64,000 bases of DNA from Bacteroidia bacterium (GTDB lineage: Bacteria > Bacteroidota > Bacteroidia > Chitinophagales > Chitinophagaceae), in NCBI GenBank assembly GCA_030429205.1, contig JAUICZ010000001.1:610806-674805 (forward strand), in the 5' to 3' direction. Made by a program: the position numbers and the translations under genes. Shown in pieces: positions 46,209 through 54,081 of this stretch. Numbering within the stretch: position 1 is the stretch's first letter; each line of letters starts with the position of its first letter. The notes under the pieces were generated by a model, which did no database searches, had not been told where the DNA came from, and saw only the letters and a list, made by a program, of their open reading frames with translations.

Positions 46209-47222
46209 ATGAACGATCAGAAATTGAAAATCATATATACTACACTGGATAATCTGGAGAGCACTCCTTTTTTGTCTAATATGCTTAGGTGTAGTGTGAT
46301 AGAGTCCAAACCCATTGTAATAAATATAAATATTAAAGGTAAGGTGCTAAACTATCAAGTTTCTGTACGAAGTGAGCTGAGAGCTAATCAACTGCATTTG
46401 CTTGGTGATAATACAGGGGCAGTAGAGCAGATCATTATAGCAGAAAAAATAACAAAAGAGGCTAAAGAGCTTCTTGTTGCGAACGAACAAGCATACATAG
46501 AATCTTCTGGTAATATATATCTTCCGCAAAAAGACATGATGATTTTGCTTGATGTGAGAGGTGCCGGTAAAATCTCATCATCAGGCAACAGCAGAGCGTT
46601 TACGAAAACCGGCTTAAAAGTGTTATTCCATTTTTTAGTCAATCAGGCATTTTTGAGCATGCCATATAGACAGATTGCGAAAGAAACGGGCACAAGCTTG
46701 GGTAATGTAACTAACATCATCAACGCACTTATAAGGCATGGGTACCTGGCAAAAACAGATGATAAAAATTTGTATTTAAAGAATAAGGAGGAGCTTTTCA
46801 AAACGTGGATGGATAGATATGAACACATTTTGAAACCATCTTTGGAGATGGGGAGGTTCAGGTTTAGAACAGATGAGGATTTCCAAAACTGGAGAAGAAC
46901 TCGGCTTGAAGACAAAATTACGGTATGGGGTGGGCAACCAGGTGCACATTTGCTGATGGGCAGACCCAGCCCTAATATTTTGACCATATATACAGAAGAG
47001 CCACGGGCAGACTTAATGACCAACTATCGCCTTGAAAAAGACCCTGATGGCAACGTATACGTATATAGAAAGTTTTGGTCTTACAGTGATTTAAAAATCA
47101 ATGTAGCACCTACCTTATTATTATATACTGATTTGATTAATAGCAACTTAGAGAAAGATAAGCTGGCTGCAGAAAAGCTGTTTGACGATGTCCTAAGAGG
47201 CAAGCTGAACTTAAAAGAGTAA
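46209..47222 (+). CDS. AbiEi-like type IV antitoxin-family transcriptional regulator (orphan)
   Basis: A 337-aa protein with a central winged helix (FLVNQAFLSMPYRQIAKETGTSLGNVTNIINALIRHGYLAK, about residues 145-187). Its C-terminal half reads DKITVWGGQPGAHLLMGRPSPNILTIYTEEPRADLMTNYRLEKDPDGNVYVYRKFW and then APTLLLYTDLINS. This matches the AbiEi_3/type IV antitoxin family found in Bacteroidota. AbiEi antitoxins are HTH proteins that repress a bicistronic operon with the nucleotidyltransferase toxin AbiEii. No AbiEii-like gene is adjacent, so this is an orphan, perhaps a repurposed regulator. The neighbours are not related. Confidence 0.7.
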   Translation: MNDQKLKIIYTTLDNLESTPFLSNMLRCSVIESKPIVININIKGKVLNYQVSVRSELRANQLHLLGDNTGAVEQIIIAEKITKEAKELLVANEQAYIESSGNIYLPQKDMMILLDVRGAGKISSSGNSRAFTKTGLKVLFHFLVNQAFLSMPYRQIAKETGTSLGNVTNIINALIRHGYLAKTDDKNLYLKNKEELFKTWMDRYEHILKPSLEMGRFRFRTDEDFQNWRRTRLEDKITVWGGQPGAHLLMGRPSPNILTIYTEEPRADLMTNYRLEKDPDGNVYVYRKFWSYSDLKINVAPTLLLYTDLINSNLEKDKLAAEKLFDDVLRGKLNLKE

Positions 47223-47296
47223 AAAAACTATGACATTGTCCTAGACGTTCGTGTTATTTCCATAGATCAATATAGGGCTAGTTTGATATGAGGTAG

Positions 47297-48109
47297 TTAC
47301 CATCTATTTATATCTATATTAAGCATATCATACAGCTGTTTAGGAGGGTCTTTGACTTTAATATTTGAAATAACTTCGTCAGTAGTTGTAATTGAAACAA
47401 GCTCTAAAGAGTTTCCGTTTTTAAACTCTACTTTTACTATCCCTCTCTTAATTGAAGGCATAAGGATCTGTGGGTTTACATATCGAGGAATATCAGAAGA
47501 AGCCCAAATAGTAATACTAGGTTTTCCGGTAATTGTATATTCATCGCAAACCCATTGGTTTATTATTTGTGAATTACCCGTTTGATCAAAAGATAAATCG
47601 CCTGTTTTTATCAAAAAATGTTCAATAATAGAATCTTCGTTATCAGTATGCGCCCTAAAGTTTGTAATAACATTTTCATTTATATGTAAGACATAAGTAT
47701 TGTTATATGTTTTGTGGGTAAACGTTTGTAGGGTATATGCATCTATAGCATTTGACAATGCTTGGTCTGTTTCAAAATCATAATAGCTAGTTTTAGATAT
47801 AAAATTTGGAGTACATACAAACCGAAAAAACCGGTGATTTGTGATAAAGTTTCTCATCTGTATAAAATACTTCTGTATAGCAATATCCGCTATTGAACTA
47901 TCAGATTTGCCAACAGATGAGTCTTGAAAATTGTAACTTATTGCAAGCCTATCACTATTATCATAAGCATTATATTTTCTTAATTCTTCTTTAGCTTCGG
48001 CTAAACTGTCAGGTACTATGTTTTTATATATAGCAATGTAGTTTTTTTGTGCATAGGCATCAACATGCAAAAACAAATAAAGCGACAAAAAGTAGAATAA
48101 TGTTTTCAT
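47297..48109 (-). CDS. GLPGLI-like exported protein
   Basis: The 270-aa protein has a signal peptide (MKTLFYFLSLYLFLHVDAYAQ). The C-terminal half contains NQWVCDEYTITGKPSITIWASSDIPRYVNPQILMPSIKRGIVKVEFKNGNSLEL. This resembles the core of GLPGLI-family proteins (C-x-A-x-ItvWys-x-dIP, P-x-G-x-i-l) but the namesake GLPGLI motif is replaced. GLPGLI proteins are exported Bacteroidota proteins of unknown function, often near TonB-dependent receptors or peptidases; none is adjacent here. Membership in the family is a tentative call. Confidence 0.5.
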   Translation of the reverse strand: MKTLFYFLSLYLFLHVDAYAQKNYIAIYKNIVPDSLAEAKEELRKYNAYDNSDRLAISYNFQDSSVGKSDSSIADIAIQKYFIQMRNFITNHRFFRFVCTPNFISKTSYYDFETDQALSNAIDAYTLQTFTHKTYNNTYVLHINENVITNFRAHTDNEDSIIEHFLIKTGDLSFDQTGNSQIINQWVCDEYTITGKPSITIWASSDIPRYVNPQILMPSIKRGIVKVEFKNGNSLELVSITTTDEVISNIKVKDPPKQLYDMLNIDINRW

Positions 48110-48115
48110 AAAAAG

Positions 48116-48138
48116 AACAGGCGCACCTTGCGCCTGTT
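48116..48138 (-). terminator. Terminator of the ketosynthase gene
   Basis: AACAGGCGCA and TGCGCCTGTT form a 10-bp stem with a 3-nt loop. On the minus strand it is followed by CTTTTT. Confidence 0.9.
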
Positions 48139-48163
48139 ATAAGGTTCTTAATCAAGCATTAAG

Positions 48164-49384
48164 TTAGCCTTCCCATCTTTTTACAACCAGAGACGAATTT
48201 GTACCACCAAAACCAAAAGAATTAGAAAGGAAGCAACCAAAATCTTTCTTTTCTGTATTGGCTACTATATTGATCTTGGCTGTGTGTTCATCCGGGTTTT
48301 CAAAATTGATGTTGGGCGCAATAAAACTGTTTTGCATCATCAACATAGAGTAAACAACTTCACTAGCTCCTGCCATCCAGCATTCATGCCCTGTCATAGA
48401 TTTAGTTGAGCTCACCGGTACATTACTGCCAAACACTTGATGAATAGCTTGTGCTTCCACACCATCGCCGGCAGGTGTAGAGGTGGCATGAGCATTTATA
48501 TATTGAATATCTTTTTCAGAAACTCCTGATTCTTTTAATGCCCTGCCGATAGATACTATCTGACCATCTACACTCGGGTTAGAAATATGCTGCCCGTTCG
48601 ACGAGAAACCATAGCCCAAAACTTCTGCTAATATAGTAGCTCCCCGGGCTTGTGCACTTTCAAGGCTTTCTATAATTACTGTTGCAGCTCCTCCTCCCGG
48701 TACCAGACCATCACGGTCTTTATCGAAAGGCCGACTGGCTTTTGTTGGTTCATCTTCTCGAACAGAGAAGGTTCCCAGCCCATCGAAGTTGGGCATAGAG
48801 TAGATGTTTACCTCTTGAGCACCACCACATATAACCCTGTCTTGCAGGCCTTGTTTGATGAACATGTAACCCAAGCCAATAGAGTGCGATCCACTGGCGC
48901 AGGCTGCACTGATGGTGAAGTTCACGCCACGAAGTTTGAATATCGTGGCCAGGTTCATGGTAACAGTAGAATTCAGCACCTGGAACACAGAGCCCGAACC
49001 CAATAACATGGTATCTTTCTTTTCACGAATCAGGTCTATACCTTCTATAACAGGTTGTGCACAGCTGTCGTTACCAAAGATGATACCTGTTTCGTTCTCT
49101 TCAAAATACTCTATGCTCATACCTGCCTGCTCCATAGCCTCTATAGTAGACATGTAAGCAAACTCGGCATGTTCAGGCATCATGATACGAGAGCGACGAT
49201 CCAGCAGACCTTTGAGTTTAGGGCGATCTACATGACCGGTTAGTGCAGAGCGGTAGCCCATTTCTTTACGAGCAGGGTCGAAAATAATGCCCGACTTACC
49301 GTCGAACAACGATTTTGTCACCTCTTCTTTACCAATACCCAAAGAAGAATATATACCCAACCCAGTTATGACTACTCTACTCAT
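48164..49384 (-). CDS. Beta-ketoacyl-ACP synthase (FabF-like, pigment-type)
   Basis: The 406-aa ketosynthase has the Cys-His-His triad: Cys162 in ISAACASGSHSIGLGY, His in NAHATSTPAGDG, and His in KSMTGHECWMAGASE. The end SNSFGFGGTNSSLVVKRW is typical. Length fits FabF-like condensing enzymes. A fabG and an ammonia-lyase gene lie 5 kb away on the same strand, as in flexirubin/aryl-polyene loci, so a role in polyene chain elongation is likely. A housekeeping FabF cannot be excluded from sequence alone. The gene is framed by terminators at both sides, so it is probably transcribed alone. Confidence 0.88.
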   Translation of the reverse strand: MSRVVITGLGIYSSLGIGKEEVTKSLFDGKSGIIFDPARKEMGYRSALTGHVDRPKLKGLLDRRSRIMMPEHAEFAYMSTIEAMEQAGMSIEYFEENETGIIFGNDSCAQPVIEGIDLIREKKDTMLLGSGSVFQVLNSTVTMNLATIFKLRGVNFTISAACASGSHSIGLGYMFIKQGLQDRVICGGAQEVNIYSMPNFDGLGTFSVREDEPTKASRPFDKDRDGLVPGGGAATVIIESLESAQARGATILAEVLGYGFSSNGQHISNPSVDGQIVSIGRALKESGVSEKDIQYINAHATSTPAGDGVEAQAIHQVFGSNVPVSSTKSMTGHECWMAGASEVVYSMLMMQNSFIAPNINFENPDEHTAKINIVANTEKKDFGCFLSNSFGFGGTNSSLVVKRWEG

Positions 49385-49416
49385 ATTGACTGTAAAGTTA
49401 AGAGAATAAAAAAGAA

Positions 49417-49434
49417 CGCCTGTATATACAGGCG
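49417..49434 (-). terminator. Terminator of the YARHG lipoprotein gene
   Basis: A perfect 18-bp palindrome (CGCCTGTATATACAGGCG) followed on the minus strand by TTCTTTTTT. It lies just upstream of the ketosynthase gene. Confidence 0.85.
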
Positions 49435-49462
49435 CCCTGTTTATTACTATAACAGAATAATA

Positions 49463-50002
49463 TTACATGTTTGGTGTGATATGTTCTGCCGGGTGGTTGT
49501 TCAGAAACGCTACGTTTTCCTGTTCAATACTGCTCAACATATCTGTAACATTTGTTTTGTTGCCTTTGTACCAGCTTTGCGTGTTAAAGTGGTCTATCAA
49601 ATCTTGTGTAGTAAACACTTTACCATGGCGGGCATATATTTCGTTCAACATAACTTTATGTCCCCACTCGGTAAGATATTTTACATCATCTTCGGTCAAT
49701 AACCTCGTAGAAGCCTCAGGATAAAAGCCGTGTACTGTTCCATTATTGTTCTTTTGCTGCATGGTGCGGTATTCTTTCACCTGTTCTATTGTGTAATTGT
49801 TCAGGTTATAGAATAAGGCGTAATCTGCATCAGACATTTCTTGTTGTGCAGCATTCGGGGTATTATCATCTGCACTATTGTCTGCAGTTGTTGCAGCAGT
49901 ATTGTTATCATTCATTTCTTCATTGCCTCCGTTACCCTCGTTGCAGGTACAAGACGAGATTAGTAAAAGTCCAAAGAAGGCGGTGATCAATAGTTGTTTC
50001 AT
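49463..50002 (-). CDS. YARHG-domain lipoprotein
   Basis: The 179-aa protein has a lipoprotein signal (LLLISSC, Cys18) and a low-complexity N/T/D/E-rich linker of about 35 residues. The C-terminal half contains a YARHG domain: EWGHKVMLNEIYARHGKVFTTQDLIDHFNTQSWYKGN. This domain is found in exported bacterial proteins and is thought to bind at the cell surface; its ligand is unknown. The gene has its own terminator and a 321-bp upstream gap. It marks one side of the accessory block inserted in the pigment locus. Confidence 0.85.
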   Translation of the reverse strand: MKQLLITAFFGLLLISSCTCNEGNGGNEEMNDNNTAATTADNSADDNTPNAAQQEMSDADYALFYNLNNYTIEQVKEYRTMQQKNNNGTVHGFYPEASTRLLTEDDVKYLTEWGHKVMLNEIYARHGKVFTTQDLIDHFNTQSWYKGNKTNVTDMLSSIEQENVAFLNNHPAEHITPNM

Positions 50003-50323
50003 AACTTGTATGTTTTAGTGTCTGTGAGTATAACAACAGAGCAGCTGTTTTGTTGAGCAGAAGCCATAAAATTATTGTTAAGACTTAAACAAACCAATGT
50101 TGAGTTACGTATAAATAATATGCTAATTGTTCTATTTTGTTTCGGAAAACAAAGTTTTTGACCAAAGTAAGTTTTAGCTAACTATTTGTATATCAATAGC
50201 TGTTTTGAACAAAAAATGTTCGGGACTAGATGTGTGGAAATTAGTTGTAATGTATAAGTTGTTTTCATGAAATTAGATTTTCAGTATAATTATATTACAC
50301 CACAAATATACGTAAAATTGTTG
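50003..50323. other. Intergenic stretch without a recognised gene
   Basis: 321 bp, AT-rich. The only structure noticed is a 7-bp inverted repeat TTTGTTT/AAACAAA with a CGGA loop at 50136-50153. No TAnnTTTG element, ORF with coding character or tRNA was recognised. Confidence 0.5.
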
Positions 50324-50824
50324 TTATAAATCTTTCTTATATCTGTACCCAACATCAAACAACTCAATACCTTTTGCGGCTAAAGCTTGTTTGAGTTTTT
50401 TACGCTCAAACCATGCCATACCATGTATAGGTACCTCCATTTCTGAACCATCTTTAAGTACTACGTGCATGATGTACCAACTGTTCGTACTGTTTCTGGT
50501 GCCGAAGGGATTACGTCGTGGCCTTGCCTTACCCGACTTTACTTTTAAATATACTCCTACTTCTTTTATGTCTTTCAGCCAGAACTGACAATCGTATTGG
50601 GTTAATGGAATGTAGCGGGTAACATGCAGCAGCTCATCATCCAGTGTGATCTTCATCATGTCTATAGCATCATGGTTCATATAAATGCCTATGACCAAAA
50701 CAATAATGAGCCCGCCAAAACCTGCAAACAATAAAGCGGTTATTGAGAACAATAAAATAATACCAATTATATATTGATAAGAACGGTAACCGAAGGTTTG
50801 GGTGTGTTGGTTTTTATCAGACAC
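50324..50824 (-). CDS. Small membrane protein of unknown function
   Basis: The 166-aa protein starts at GTG 50824. It has two adjacent hydrophobic helices (about residues 17-48, YIIGIILLFSITALLFAGFG and GLIIVLVIGIYM) and a C-terminal soluble domain of about 115 residues with alternating strands (KITLDDELLHVTRYIPLTQYDCQFWLKDIKEVGVYLKV, WYIMHVVLKDGSEMEVPIHG). The layout is reminiscent of membrane proteins with a PH-like domain, but I cannot assign a family. A decayed copy of its first 83 bp occurs 2.3 kb away at 53024-53108. Confidence 0.65.
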   Translation of the reverse strand: MSDKNQHTQTFGYRSYQYIIGIILLFSITALLFAGFGGLIIVLVIGIYMNHDAIDMMKITLDDELLHVTRYIPLTQYDCQFWLKDIKEVGVYLKVKSGKARPRRNPFGTRNSTNSWYIMHVVLKDGSEMEVPIHGMAWFERKKLKQALAAKGIELFDVGYRYKKDL

Positions 50825-50869
50825 GATCTTGAGTATAAAAATTATCTTTAAAAAGATAATAAAACAATT

Positions 50870-51463
50870 ATGAAAAAGTACAGAACCCTATTTACGCTAG
50901 TATTAGCAAGCTTGACGCTTACAGCATTTTCACCACAAAAAGAAGTGAAAGATTTTTTGTCAATTGGAGATAATCTGGAGTTTAATAATGAAACATATCA
51001 CCTAAAATGGAGTGCAAATCCATCAGAAAATTATTACAAGCAAGAATACTTAAGGGATGAAGACGATTTGGAGAGCTTCAATAAAATGATCACCATTGAT
51101 GCTATAAAGGGAGATATATCAGTAACACAGGCAGCGAGTATTAAAGTGAATGAACTGAAAAAGCTAAAGGAGACAAACCCGGTAGTAAATTATGAAGTCT
51201 ATGCGAACGAAAAGGCTCAGGAAACAATGATAGATTTCGTGATTAGTGACGGTGCGCATATTTATGAATGGAATATTTACAGGTATAAACAACAAAAGAT
51301 TAAAAAGGAAACATACCTGGTATTATATGCCTACTCGTATCGTAGAAATATAAACACAAGAGAAGAGCTAATGAGCTTTTTTAACCAACTCAAAGAAACA
51401 AGAATGGATATGATCAATGAGCTGGGAAGTGTAGCAATACCAAATGTAAATGTAGTTGAATAA
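50870..51463 (+). CDS. Exported protein of unknown function
   Basis: The 197-aa protein has a signal peptide (MKKYRTLFTLVLASLTLTAFS). The mature part is hydrophilic with blocks FLSIGDNLEFNNETYHLKWSANPSENYYKQEYLRDEDDLESFNKMITIDAI, then VINYEVYANEKAQETMIDFVISDG-like strands and YLVLYAYSYRRN. No known domain recognised. A hairpin repeat (51473-51494) that recurs after the ABM gene follows its stop codon. The gene is AT-rich like the rest of the block. Confidence 0.65.
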   Translation: MKKYRTLFTLVLASLTLTAFSPQKEVKDFLSIGDNLEFNNETYHLKWSANPSENYYKQEYLRDEDDLESFNKMITIDAIKGDISVTQAASIKVNELKKLKETNPVVNYEVYANEKAQETMIDFVISDGAHIYEWNIYRYKQQKIKKETYLVLYAYSYRRNINTREELMSFFNQLKETRMDMINELGSVAIPNVNVVE

Positions 51464-51472
51464 TGCTCACTT

Positions 51473-51494
51473 TTGTTGGTGACGAACACCAACA
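51473..51494. repeat. Hairpin repeat, copy 1
   Basis: A 22-bp palindromic element with arms TGTTGGTG/CACCAACA and a 5-nt loop. It differs at one loop base from the copy at 52980-53001. It lies 10 bp after a stop codon and may act as a terminator. Confidence 0.7.
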
Positions 51495-51517
51495 GTGGTT
51501 AAAATTGATTTATACTA

Positions 51518-51823
51518 ATGACAGACATAATCACAGAGTTTAAAAAAAAGGCAATTATACATGGTAATGCAATATTGCAAGGTGATTATAAGCTAGCAAA
51601 TACAACCCATACTTACTTGATGAACTTGAGCGATAAAATTATTCAGACTAATAAATGGGATGAGCTAAAAGAATTAACTAATGATGAGAACGAAAGTGTG
51701 ATTTTGTGGGCTGCAACCTTCATTTTGAAACATGATTCTACTTTTGCGCTAAACGTATTAACAAGATTAGCTGCATCACAACAGATTTTTGGATTAACTG
51801 CGTCTACTACTATTGACCAGTAG
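51518..51823 (+). CDS. DUF2019-like small protein
   Basis: A 101-aa, probably cytosolic, helical protein: EFKKKAIIHGNAILQGDYKLANTTHTYLMNLSDKIIQ, then ENESVILWAATFILKHDSTFALNVLTRLAASQQIFGLTASTTI. The layout (an early helix pair, then a HEAT-like pair with VxLWAA and an L-x-x-L-A segment) resembles DUF2019 proteins, which often occur near polymorphic-toxin or immunity genes. The assignment is tentative. It follows the first hairpin repeat by 23 nt. No toxin gene is adjacent. Confidence 0.5.
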   Translation: MTDIITEFKKKAIIHGNAILQGDYKLANTTHTYLMNLSDKIIQTNKWDELKELTNDENESVILWAATFILKHDSTFALNVLTRLAASQQIFGLTASTTIDQ

Positions 51824-51963
51824 AATAAGGGTTTGTTTTAACTTTAGTACGATGAAAAAGGGCAAGATTTAAAATACACGACTACGAAGAGTTTAAAAAA
51901 GCACTCCAGTACGAGATGAAACATCGAGAACAAAAGGCGAAAATAAATTGCACCATGTAGAAC

Positions 51964-52527
51964 TTATTCTTTCTTGCCTTCAATTAGCATATTCAACAAG
52001 CCTGAGAGTTTAACTTTATCGTTTACTGCCATAGTCTCTGTAAACGCAGAAAAAACGCTGTTGATCTGAGGTGCTATATCTTGAATAACACTAGCACCTT
52101 TACCGGTTATTTTTATACGTTTTGCTCTGCGATCTTCATTGTCGGCATATTCAGATATCAACCCGTTTCTCAGCAACCGTTTAATGATTTCTATGCCTGT
52201 GGGTGCTTCCATGTTATGTAACTCTACCAGCTCCATCTTCCTGAAACTGTTAGCATAATTAAGGTGTAATAAAAAGCTGTATTCGTCTATAGAAGATAAC
52301 TCTGTGCCCGAAAGTATGTGCTTAGTGTCTCGCTTGAGGCCCTTGTTCAAGTACATGACTTTAAATGCAATGGCTAGCTCATCATGATCAGACTGCTCAG
52401 CTGTTTTGTTTTCAGTAAACAGCTTGCTGTTTATCCATAAGATAAAATCTGATAGGTTTCCTTCTCTTTTATCTTCTTCAAACTGCTCCAAGTATTCAAT
52501 TAGCTCGGCGAGTATCTTATAGCTCAT
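51964..52527 (-). CDS. MarR-family transcriptional regulator
   Basis: The 187-aa protein has a MarR-type winged helix: LSSIDEYSFLLHLNYANSFRKMELVELHNMEAPTGIEIIKRLLRNGLISEYADNEDRRAKRIKITGKGASVIQDI. The DRRAKRIKIT wing and flanking dimerisation helices are typical. It diverges from a small ABM-domain monooxygenase gene across a 103-bp gap containing AACTATG/CATAGTT half-sites, so it probably controls that gene and itself. The ligand is unknown. Confidence 0.88.
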   Translation of the reverse strand: MSYKILAELIEYLEQFEEDKREGNLSDFILWINSKLFTENKTAEQSDHDELAIAFKVMYLNKGLKRDTKHILSGTELSSIDEYSFLLHLNYANSFRKMELVELHNMEAPTGIEIIKRLLRNGLISEYADNEDRRAKRIKITGKGASVIQDIAPQINSVFSAFTETMAVNDKVKLSGLLNMLIEGKKE

Positions 52528-52559
52528 TTTGTTATTTTATTGAATAAAAATACAAATAA

Positions 52560-52608
52560 AACTATGAAAACATAATAATATGGTTATATTTGCATCAGAA
52601 ACATAGTT
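52560..52608. promoter_or_regulatory. Possible MarR operator and ABM promoter
   Basis: AACTATG (52560-52566) and CATAGTT (52602-52608) are perfect inverted half-sites bracketing TATATTTG at 52585-52592, a -7 element for the rightward ABM gene (ATG 52631). Binding by the divergent MarR protein at these half-sites would block the promoter. Regulation is inferred from position. Confidence 0.4.
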
Positions 52609-52630
52609 ATTTACATTTTAAACTTCATTT

Positions 52631-52957
52631 ATGAACAATCCGAATTACACTTTTGTATCAATATCTACTGCAAAACCAGGGATGTTAGATGAGCTTGTAC
52701 GCATTGCAAAAGCGCCAAGTGAAAAAATGGACAAAAAGATAGATGGTCTGTTAGCAAGACAAGTTGCTGTGGACAGAGAAAGAAATACGGTAGTAGTATG
52801 GGCAACGTTTGACAAGAAAGAGACGTTGTACAATTATCTTGAAACAGAACAAGGAAAAGATGATCATGGAGAAAATGAAAAAATGGACCACATCATAGAG
52901 AGTTTTACAATGTATGATATGGAACCGGTTTCTGGCAGGCTAACCTCTAAACTATAA
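52631..52957 (+). CDS. Antibiotic biosynthesis monooxygenase (ABM) domain protein
   Basis: The 108-aa protein is a single ABM/dimeric alpha-beta barrel domain: NYTFVSISTAKPGMLDELVRIAKAPSEKMDKKIDGLLARQVAVDRERNTVVVWATFDKKETLYNYLETEQG, ending with an IIESFTMYDMEPV strand. Such proteins are small cofactor-free monooxygenases or haem-binding proteins, frequently controlled by MarR or TetR regulators in quinone or oxidative stress responses. It pairs divergently with the MarR gene. The second copy of the hairpin repeat follows its stop codon. Confidence 0.82.
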   Translation: MNNPNYTFVSISTAKPGMLDELVRIAKAPSEKMDKKIDGLLARQVAVDRERNTVVVWATFDKKETLYNYLETEQGKDDHGENEKMDHIIESFTMYDMEPVSGRLTSKL

Positions 52958-52975
52958 TTAGGGGTTAGTTTATAC

Positions 52976-53006
52976 GCCCTTGTTGGTGAGGAACACCAAC
53001 AAGGGC
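52976..53006. repeat. Hairpin repeat, copy 2, likely terminator
   Basis: A perfect 13-bp stem (GCCCTTGTTGGTG with CACCAACAAGGGC) with a 5-nt loop. The inner 22 bp (52980-53001) match copy 1 at 51473-51494 at 21 positions. It lies 18 bp after the ABM stop and directly borders the decayed gene fragment at 53024. Confidence 0.75.
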
Positions 53007-53023
53007 AAAAGAACAATACTTCC

Positions 53024-53108
53024 ATTGAGAACAATAAGATAATACCAGTTATGTATTGATAGGAATGGTAAGTAAAGGTTTGAGGGTGTAGGGTTTATTA
53101 GTTTGCAC
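53024..53108 (-). pseudogene. Decayed fragment of a paralogue of the 166-aa membrane protein
   Basis: This segment aligns with 50742-50824, the first 83 bp of the membrane-protein gene, in the same orientation. The inner 59 positions match at 51 sites by eye. The minus-strand reading QTFTYHSYQYITGIILLFS corresponds to QTFGYRSYQYIIGIILLFS of the intact gene. The presumed start region has an indel, and coding ends at the hairpin repeat. It is a relic of a former second copy, truncated at or near the hairpin element. Confidence 0.7.
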
Positions 53109-53131
53109 AGCTTAAGTGAAAATGGAACGAG

Positions 53132-54040
53132 TTATTTATTGTGAAAATAAAATTTACCGTCTAAAAAGTAGGGTCCGATTAGTTCTAAACCATATTGGTC
53201 TTTCATTTGTAAGAAAACAGATTCAGGCGGCAAGTCTTTAACGACAACTCCTCTACCCTCATTTTTTAATACTTCATCTGGCATATACAATATACCAAAG
53301 TTTCCATGATTGAAATAATGCAGTAATGCAGGGTTTTTACAGTGCTTTGATACCAATGTAGAGATAGTGTAACTTCCTATTTCTGCACTTCCATCATCTA
53401 GTGTTAAGACTTCGTTTGCTTTGATAGATATTGAGGTTAACCCACGATGTGATATTAACGAGTCGCTATAGAAAAAACAAGCTCCGTTTTTAGGGTTAAA
53501 TACCGTTTCAACCATAAAATCACCTATTTCAGGGATAGATTGTTCTTCCAATAACTTCTGAAAGCCATTTTTGAATGCTCTTTGTAGCTCTGTACTTTTT
53601 TCTTGCTCGCTTTTATAAATGTATTGAAATCGATTAAATGCGCTATAGCTACCAATCCAAACACTATCAGATGATATAGAAACTTCTTGTTTCGTAATTT
53701 TAAATAGAAACTGATCTTGTTTATTCGCACATGCTAAAATAAACTCTACATCATCGCCATAATCAACTATTTTCTTTTGTAAATACATTGACATTTCCTC
53801 AATACTTGAAAAGCGTATTTTTTGGAATTCTAATATTATTGAACATGCTGCACTTACATCTCCCGCATAACTTATGCATATCCCATTAAATATTATAATA
53901 GATTTCAATGCTCCTTTTTCAGGAGCAATACGAAGCTTATGACCTCCTGTAGTTGATTTGTCTGGAGAATCTATAGATAGTTTTGTATCTGATAGAATGA
54001 TTGTAACACCATCCATCTTCTTGGCGATAATAATAGACAT
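53132..54040 (-). CDS. Putative Ntn-hydrolase (proteasome/HslV-fold) protein with N-terminal Ser
   Basis: The 302-aa protein begins M-SIIIAKKMDGVTIILSDTKLS. After Met removal Ser would be residue 1, with Asp17 in LSDTK and Lys34 in GGHKLRIA. HslV/proteasome beta subunits have Thr1, Asp17 and Lys33 in the same arrangement. IIIFNGICISYAGDVSAACSIILEFQ then resembles the family's central G-x-A-G strand-turn-helix. No signal peptide is seen. No ATPase partner (HslU or Mpa type) is adjacent. The fold assignment is inferred from spacing and pattern; activity, partners and processing are unknown. The gene is AT-rich and ends the leftward TAL-fabG-orf103 run. Confidence 0.5.
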   Translation of the reverse strand: MSIIIAKKMDGVTIILSDTKLSIDSPDKSTTGGHKLRIAPEKGALKSIIIFNGICISYAGDVSAACSIILEFQKIRFSSIEEMSMYLQKKIVDYGDDVEFILACANKQDQFLFKITKQEVSISSDSVWIGSYSAFNRFQYIYKSEQEKSTELQRAFKNGFQKLLEEQSIPEIGDFMVETVFNPKNGACFFYSDSLISHRGLTSISIKANEVLTLDDGSAEIGSYTISTLVSKHCKNPALLHYFNHGNFGILYMPDEVLKNEGRGVVVKDLPPESVFLQMKDQYGLELIGPYFLDGKFYFHNK

Positions 54041-54081
54041 GCTAAAGAACTATAATTTACAATATAGTTCTTTATGTATAA

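Noticed and set aside
47040-47060. GTATACGTATA near the end of the AbiEi-like gene as a third copy of the fabG-end repeat
   Set aside because: Similarity is limited to a few alternating bases and lacks the CCACC half of the repeat.
51852-51960. Open stretch encoding a charged peptide (ARFKIHDYEEFKKALQYE...) after the DUF2019-like gene
   Set aside because: It has no start codon in frame, and the ATG at 51852 is in another frame and stops after six codons. It could be a relic, but nothing confirms it.
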